Below are positions 59,140 to 64,000 of a stretch of 64,000 bases of DNA, piece after piece (the first letter of the stretch is position 1; the number at the start of each line of letters is the position of its first letter). The position numbers were made by a program, and so were the translations under genes. A model generated the notes under the pieces. That model made no database searches and was not told where the DNA came from. It was given only the letters and a program-made list of their open reading frames with translations. The stretch covers positions 77,501-141,500 of the forward strand of contig CAJNDS010002301.1 of the NCBI GenBank assembly GCA_905221605.1, read 5' to 3'. This DNA comes from Symbiodinium natans (Eukaryota; Sar; Dinophyceae; Suessiales; Symbiodiniaceae).

Positions 59140-62100
59140 CTCCTGATCCGATCCAACCAACCCGATCCCGCCTTCAGCTTTTGCATGCCCAGGCGGCGAG
59201 TCTCCACTTCCTTTTAAGGATTGGGTTTGGGCGGCACACAAAAAGCCCGTTGCAAAAAGAGGGTTTTCTGGCCCATCTTGTGGGCACATCAGCATCCGTG
59301 CCATGCCAATGCCTTATCCTTTCAGAACGACATGCCTGTCACGCACCCCTAAGGTTTCAACTTTCATGTTGCAACAAGCCCCTGAGCAGAGCCGACATGA
59401 GAGTTTGCGGGTATGTGTCAGGGGCATGTTCATGTTGCAGTGCCCCGAATTTATGCGTATCGGAGAAGCCGAAATTGCATCGGGACGTAGGGGTCTAACG
59501 TTTGTGCGTGTTTCTTGGGTGCCTATCCCCGAATTGCGATGCCAGTATCGGAGTAATGGGCTCGGTGTTCAAGTGTAGCCAGCGCAGTGCTCTGAGAGTT
59601 AAGTAGCTCTGGGTTCTTACGCTGGATCTCCGGATCCTGTTGATTCTGAATCCCCAAGGCACCTGAACCCTAAAGGTCCTAAACAAAGATTGCAGAAGTC
59701 GTAGACCCCCAGAGCTACATGGCCTCGGCTGTAACTTCTGACCACTGCTTCGCCAGCACCGCGGAGAGCTTCCCTGCACTTTTGAGTCAACGCATGGGCA
59801 AAAGGGAGACACAGAGAGAGAGAGGGAGACAGAGGGAGGAAGAGAGAGAGAGAGAGAACGGCTGACGATGAAGCCCAAGTCCCAGAGCCAAACCTGGCGC
59901 CTGGAAGAAAAACCTTGGAACGCTCTGTCGCACAAAGAATCTGACCCCGGCTTCGAAAGGCTAACTTCGGATAACTTGCGTTCTCGGCCGGGAGCCTGTT
60001 GAGGCCTACCATCTAACCCAGGCGTCCATCGCGCCTATATTGACCGTCATCTGAGGAGGCGCCGGCCGGGCCTTTTCCACCGATGCCTCGAAGTTCGTTT
60101 TAGAAGGTTTCAGACTGGGTAAGAGAGGTTTCCACTCCACAACTTGCTTCTCTCCCTCCGCCTACAAGTGCCCCAAGCTTCAATCTGAGCACTTTCTGAA
60201 ACTCTTGTGCGCAGCCCATGCACCGGGAACATGAGTTATGAGCTGTAATTACTGATTTATGCCTGGCAAAACTGGCACAAGCACATACAGGCGCAATTGC
60301 TCTAGCCGAAAAATGATGGACCTCAACTGGCATCGAAGGAGGTGCCACTTGCTTCACCATAGACCTGATGCACACGTGCCTCTGAGAAACAGATCGTGGG
60401 AAAGTTAACGGGCTTCGGGCAAGGTTGCTTTGCACAACCGTCACAATCCCCTCAGAGTCAGTCGTGTCATATCCAACGCATGTATTAAAGCATCAGGGAG
60501 GGCGAGGGCAGAGCTTTGCTCAGAGTCTAGCACCCTCGATGATGAACTGTCTCGAGGCCTCATGATTCTGACTTAGGTCCTGAAGGATTCTGCTGCAGCA
60601 ATTGCCCTCCAACTGTCTGCTTGGAGTTGCAAGTGTGACTGCAATAAAGTTTGGAACGCCCGAAGATCTGTCATCGCTGCCTGACTTGGCTGATGTGCGC
60701 CTGAAGATGTCTCGGGGTTTGCACGTGTGGATTGTCCGACCCGCACCACCTCGTTGGGGGGTCCCAGTCTCTTGAGCGGGAGGACTGGAGACACGCTTAT
60801 AAGGTCAGCAGCCCAGGAGATTGCGCGTGGGCCGCGGAGTTCGGCCCTCCTTGTCGCTTCCCTTTCTTAGCCCAGCCTTCGCTTTGGTAGGTCGGCATTG
60901 CTACATCCAGCTGTTTTAAAGCGTGCCATAGATGTGTTTGAACAGAACTTTTGCAAAAGATGGTGCAGCAAAGCATCTTCAGCAGTGCCCACCCCGCGAA
61001 CGGCATTTGTTGATTGCGGTCTTCGACCCATGGAACGAGAACTGAATAAGAAAACAAATATAGCGTGCACAGCAGAAGGCCTCCTGCGATGCTCAGTTTC
61101 CATGCTCTCCAGCAGCGAGAAGTCCACCATCTTGCGTGCCACCACGTCCAGTTCCTGACTTGACGGCAATTTGGCTGCTGAAAGTCCGGCCGTACGATAG
61201 GCCTGCTGGTCCGTTCATCTCTGCCACCATCCAATTCCCCGATCCAGCCAACTACACCCATCTATACCTTCACTGGTTCGGCAAAGGCGCGCTGTGCTTC
61301 CGGCGCCTTGCGACGGTGCGCTCGGGCCGGCGTTGTAAAGAACCGACGACGCCTCGGCGACTTGCTCCCTTCTGGAGGTCTCACAGCATTTCGGGGGAGC
61401 AACAACATATCTAAGGGATACGCTGCAATCTCAGCAGGGCATTCAAATTCAAAATCGTTTGGCCGCACAAAACTGGCCCTGGTTGGACGGCCAGCGCACG
61501 GAAGCGATTGTCTTCGTAACATACCCCCCACGTTATTGTAGATGCATCTCCTAATTTGGATCACCGAGGTGGACAGGGCCAGGGACTGAAGAGCTTGCAA
61601 GGGAACCTGTTTTCTGTTGGTGCAGGTTATGTTGTTTTTTTCTTTCTGCGGGGGGGGGGGGGGGGGGGGGGAGGTGCCCGGCCCATACAAGCCATCCACG
61701 AACTGTGGAATGATCATGCCATTGCACTACAAATAGAAAGCCGAACAGGAACCCAGGTGGCGCTTCTCAAACAAATTACTGCGCTGCTTATTTACGCCTG
61801 CCAGCTGCCTTGAAGCTCTTGCATCTGGCACGCCTTATCGGTTGGCCCGGCACTATGATGGGCTTTAACGGCCAAAGATGGGGATTTCTCTTCCGGAAAA
61901 TCATGGCCTCCCAAGCTGACCGACATGTCAGGATTTCTTGGCTACAATGGCCTCGTGAACTCCCGACACAAATTTGCTGAAAGCTGAAACGCCCGACTGC
62001 AAGACAAGTTTCGCAGGCGATGCTTGGACTTGCCCTGCCAAGCTGCAGATGTTCAGCGGATAAACGCGGAGGCGCTTTGGTAAGGAAGGTCTGCCCCAAC

Positions 62101-64000
62101 CCAGATTAACAGACTCGACCAAGCTCTGCCTCCACATTTGATCTCTGCTTGGCCTATAGCATTTTTCTTTGCTCTGCTGACACCGCAGTGCTGCTGACGC
62201 TGCTACATCGCAGCTGACTCCCTCTTCTTGTATCAAGGTCCCTGTACAACTGAACACTTCAACCTCGAAAGTAGCTTGGCCTCGGGCTTGAGATCTGACA
62301 TAAGGCGATATATCACGTGTGACCATCGTCTGTTATCCCATGTTCCAGGCCCCCGTTTCGCATTCCAAAGGCCTCTGACCCTGCCAATGCTGTCCTAAGC
62401 CCAACCTCAACCCATGAGGCTGGCAGCCAGCACTCTTTCTAGCTCATGATGACAGGTATTCAACTACCTGCAAGATAGCCCTGAAACCACCAAAGACAAT
62501 CAGGAAACTTGCCGTGCCTTTCCCTGACTTGAGAGACTCTCGGTGGAGGCATCTGAGTGCAACTGAACATCAGCCGACGGCCGCCCTGAGCGCTCGGGTC
62601 TAGCATGTCTAGCTCCCTCTTTTGCAAGGCGGCCTCTGAGTCGTTAGGTTCTCATGCAGCTACAATTCAGGACCGATGCGCAAGCAAAGGCGGGATGCTT
62701 TGCAGGCTGCATGGCAGAGGGCCTTCCGGCTTTGTAAGAATCTGGCCTTGCATGGCTCTCAGACACGACTTGTACTGCAAGACCTCTTGTCCAAGTACTC
62801 TTGAGGCCATGCCCGGACCAATCCAACCCGGATTCGGACTCCATAACCCAGCTACGAAGTGCCTCGCCTTTTGGTGCTGCCCCGCTTGGCATCCTGGGCT
62901 GTTTGTGGCCCAGTGCTTTGACTCTTGGGGAATGGCTACCAGTTGCATCTTCCGCTTGCACTTAATCGGGTTAAGGCTTGCAGAACTGTGCGCGAGCTCG
63001 CCTCGTTCAAGGCTTTGAAATCCACTCAGCTGCTTTTTCCTGCACGCCTCTCTCGACTCTCGACTTTCATTGCCTCAGGGTGTGTCGGGCATTGTAAGTT
63101 TCGCCATGTCGCCGAGGTTTGTCACTCCTTTTGCGTTTCCTGCAATTCTGCCCCCCCCAAACAAACTCAAGGATTTCAACTCGGTGTTCTTCTTGGGGAG
63201 TGTTAGGAGTTAGAGAGTGCAACTGCTCTTTGGCTCCTTTTCTTCCGACCACCAAGCTGCTGCACTGAAGAGCGGGACGGTCGGACTGGATCCGTGCAAA
63301 CGTGCGCCATGGGGTTGGGCTAAGTCTGACTGGCTGTTTCGTTTCCTTCCGCCCAATCTGCCGAAACCTAGGTTTCGCACTTGGTTTAGGGTTATGGTCC
63401 TAAAGTCTGTTGCAGTCCACTGGCACAGGCACGTGCCTCGAGCTCTCCAGGGCCAGAACCAAATTTTCGTCGAAGCTCGTTTTCGGGAAAATCTGGAAAA
63501 CGCGCGTGTGCAGCTACCAACACGTTCCGCAGACAACTAGGCGGCAAGTGCATCAACAACCAGTTGAACTTCCAAGAACGGTCTGATGCGATTAGCGCAG
63601 CTCAAACGAAACAAATATTCAAGGACGAAGAAAGCCCACAAACGGGAAAAGAATGGCTTCTAGGCAGTGGGTGCAATGAGAGGGCCAACAGAGTGGCGAA
63701 CGAACCGGATTTTGATTGTACTACTCATACTCCTAGCAGCCTAGCTTTCACCGAGCAGGACATGCAGGAGCCTGAACATGAACGACCGTAACGACTGTGC
63801 TGCTCCATCTTGTGCCGATTTTTGCTCCGTGTCCGACAACGAGCAGTCCTGCAACACGTTTGGAAGTTAAGCAGCAACATCCCAGTTCGGCTTCTGCATA
63901 TTCCCTGCTGTTTCCCTGGGCAACATCACAGTATTTCCGACGTGCACCCCTTGCCTATCCGAAGCCGCAAGGACACTCTGTCGGCCAAAGCGCTCGAAAA
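59140..64000. other. No supported gene
   Basis: Only short frames without domains. A run of about 20 G lies at 61650-61671, and a GA-rich tract at 59812-59858. The very end holds GGAAGTTAAGCAGC, a fragment that resembles part of 5S rRNA but is not a full gene. Confidence 0.5.

Noticed and set aside
58086-59498. Very long open frames on both strands (up to 455 codons)
   Set aside because: They are entirely Thr-His, Val-Cys or Gly-Trp/Val repeats produced by the GT-type microsatellite; no start context or domain.
63850-63900. 5S rRNA gene
   Set aside because: Only a short fragment (GGAAGTTAAGCAGC) matches; the remaining 5S structure is absent. A similar weak match near 29625-29645 was also dropped.

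Overview
The window most likely comes from a dinoflagellate nuclear genome, perhaps Symbiodiniaceae/Suessiales. This is an inference. It rests on TTTAGGG/CCCTAAA tracts scattered through the interior, introns that appear to start with GC, Lys/Ala-rich N-termini of the MAPKRG type, cytosine-5 DNA methyltransferase-like proteins with a GFSCK catalytic loop, and long low-complexity intergenic DNA. No complete spliced-leader sequence, rRNA or confident tRNA was found. A 100-base run of N at 33862-33961 is an assembly gap.

Layout. 1-9.6 kb: one recognisable gene, an EF-hand Ca2+-binding protein on the minus strand (about 1.5-2.7 kb), then mostly featureless DNA with a GTAATTA heptamer array at 8.4 kb. 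9.9-12.3 kb: six copies of a ~250-bp repeat separated by unrelated 125-210-bp stretches. 12.9-29.5 kb: minus-strand, multi-exon genes: a hypothetical protein, a C5-methyltransferase-like gene, a second methyltransferase C-terminal piece, a long multi-exon gene with a possible SAM-binding motif, a histone H3-fold protein, and the 3' exons of a hAT-transposase-like gene. 29.8-44.2 kb: a ~120/240-bp satellite interrupted by a 12.2-kb DNA transposon (30822-42999) with perfect 25-bp terminal inverted repeats, inverted subterminal motif arrays, a transposase-like gene and several cargo genes, all on the plus strand. 44.6-50.3 kb: minus-strand genes resume, including a zinc-finger exon that may be the 5' end of the hAT-like gene interrupted by the satellite/transposon block. 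50.4-64 kb: a GC-rich minisatellite, a 1-kb GT-type microsatellite, and no gene I can support.

The most striking signal is the hexamer TCTGAC (GTCAGA on the sense strand of the minus-strand genes). It recurs about every 100-150 bases in 9.6-29.3 kb and 44.6-50.4 kb, in exons, introns and intergenic DNA, almost always in one orientation and in all three codon phases. It is near background elsewhere, including inside the transposon. In three recognisable protein motifs (loop 2 of the H3 fold, methyltransferase motif VIII, the hAT dimerisation motif) the hexamer accounts for exactly two extra residues. Taking those six bases out of consideration gives the canonical spacing, so many copies look like in-frame 6-base insertions.

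Functionally the minus-strand block combines DNA methylation, histone-like and transposase-like genes, which could be one large mobile or chromatin-associated unit later invaded by the satellite and the TIR transposon. That unit is an inference; its outer ends were not found.
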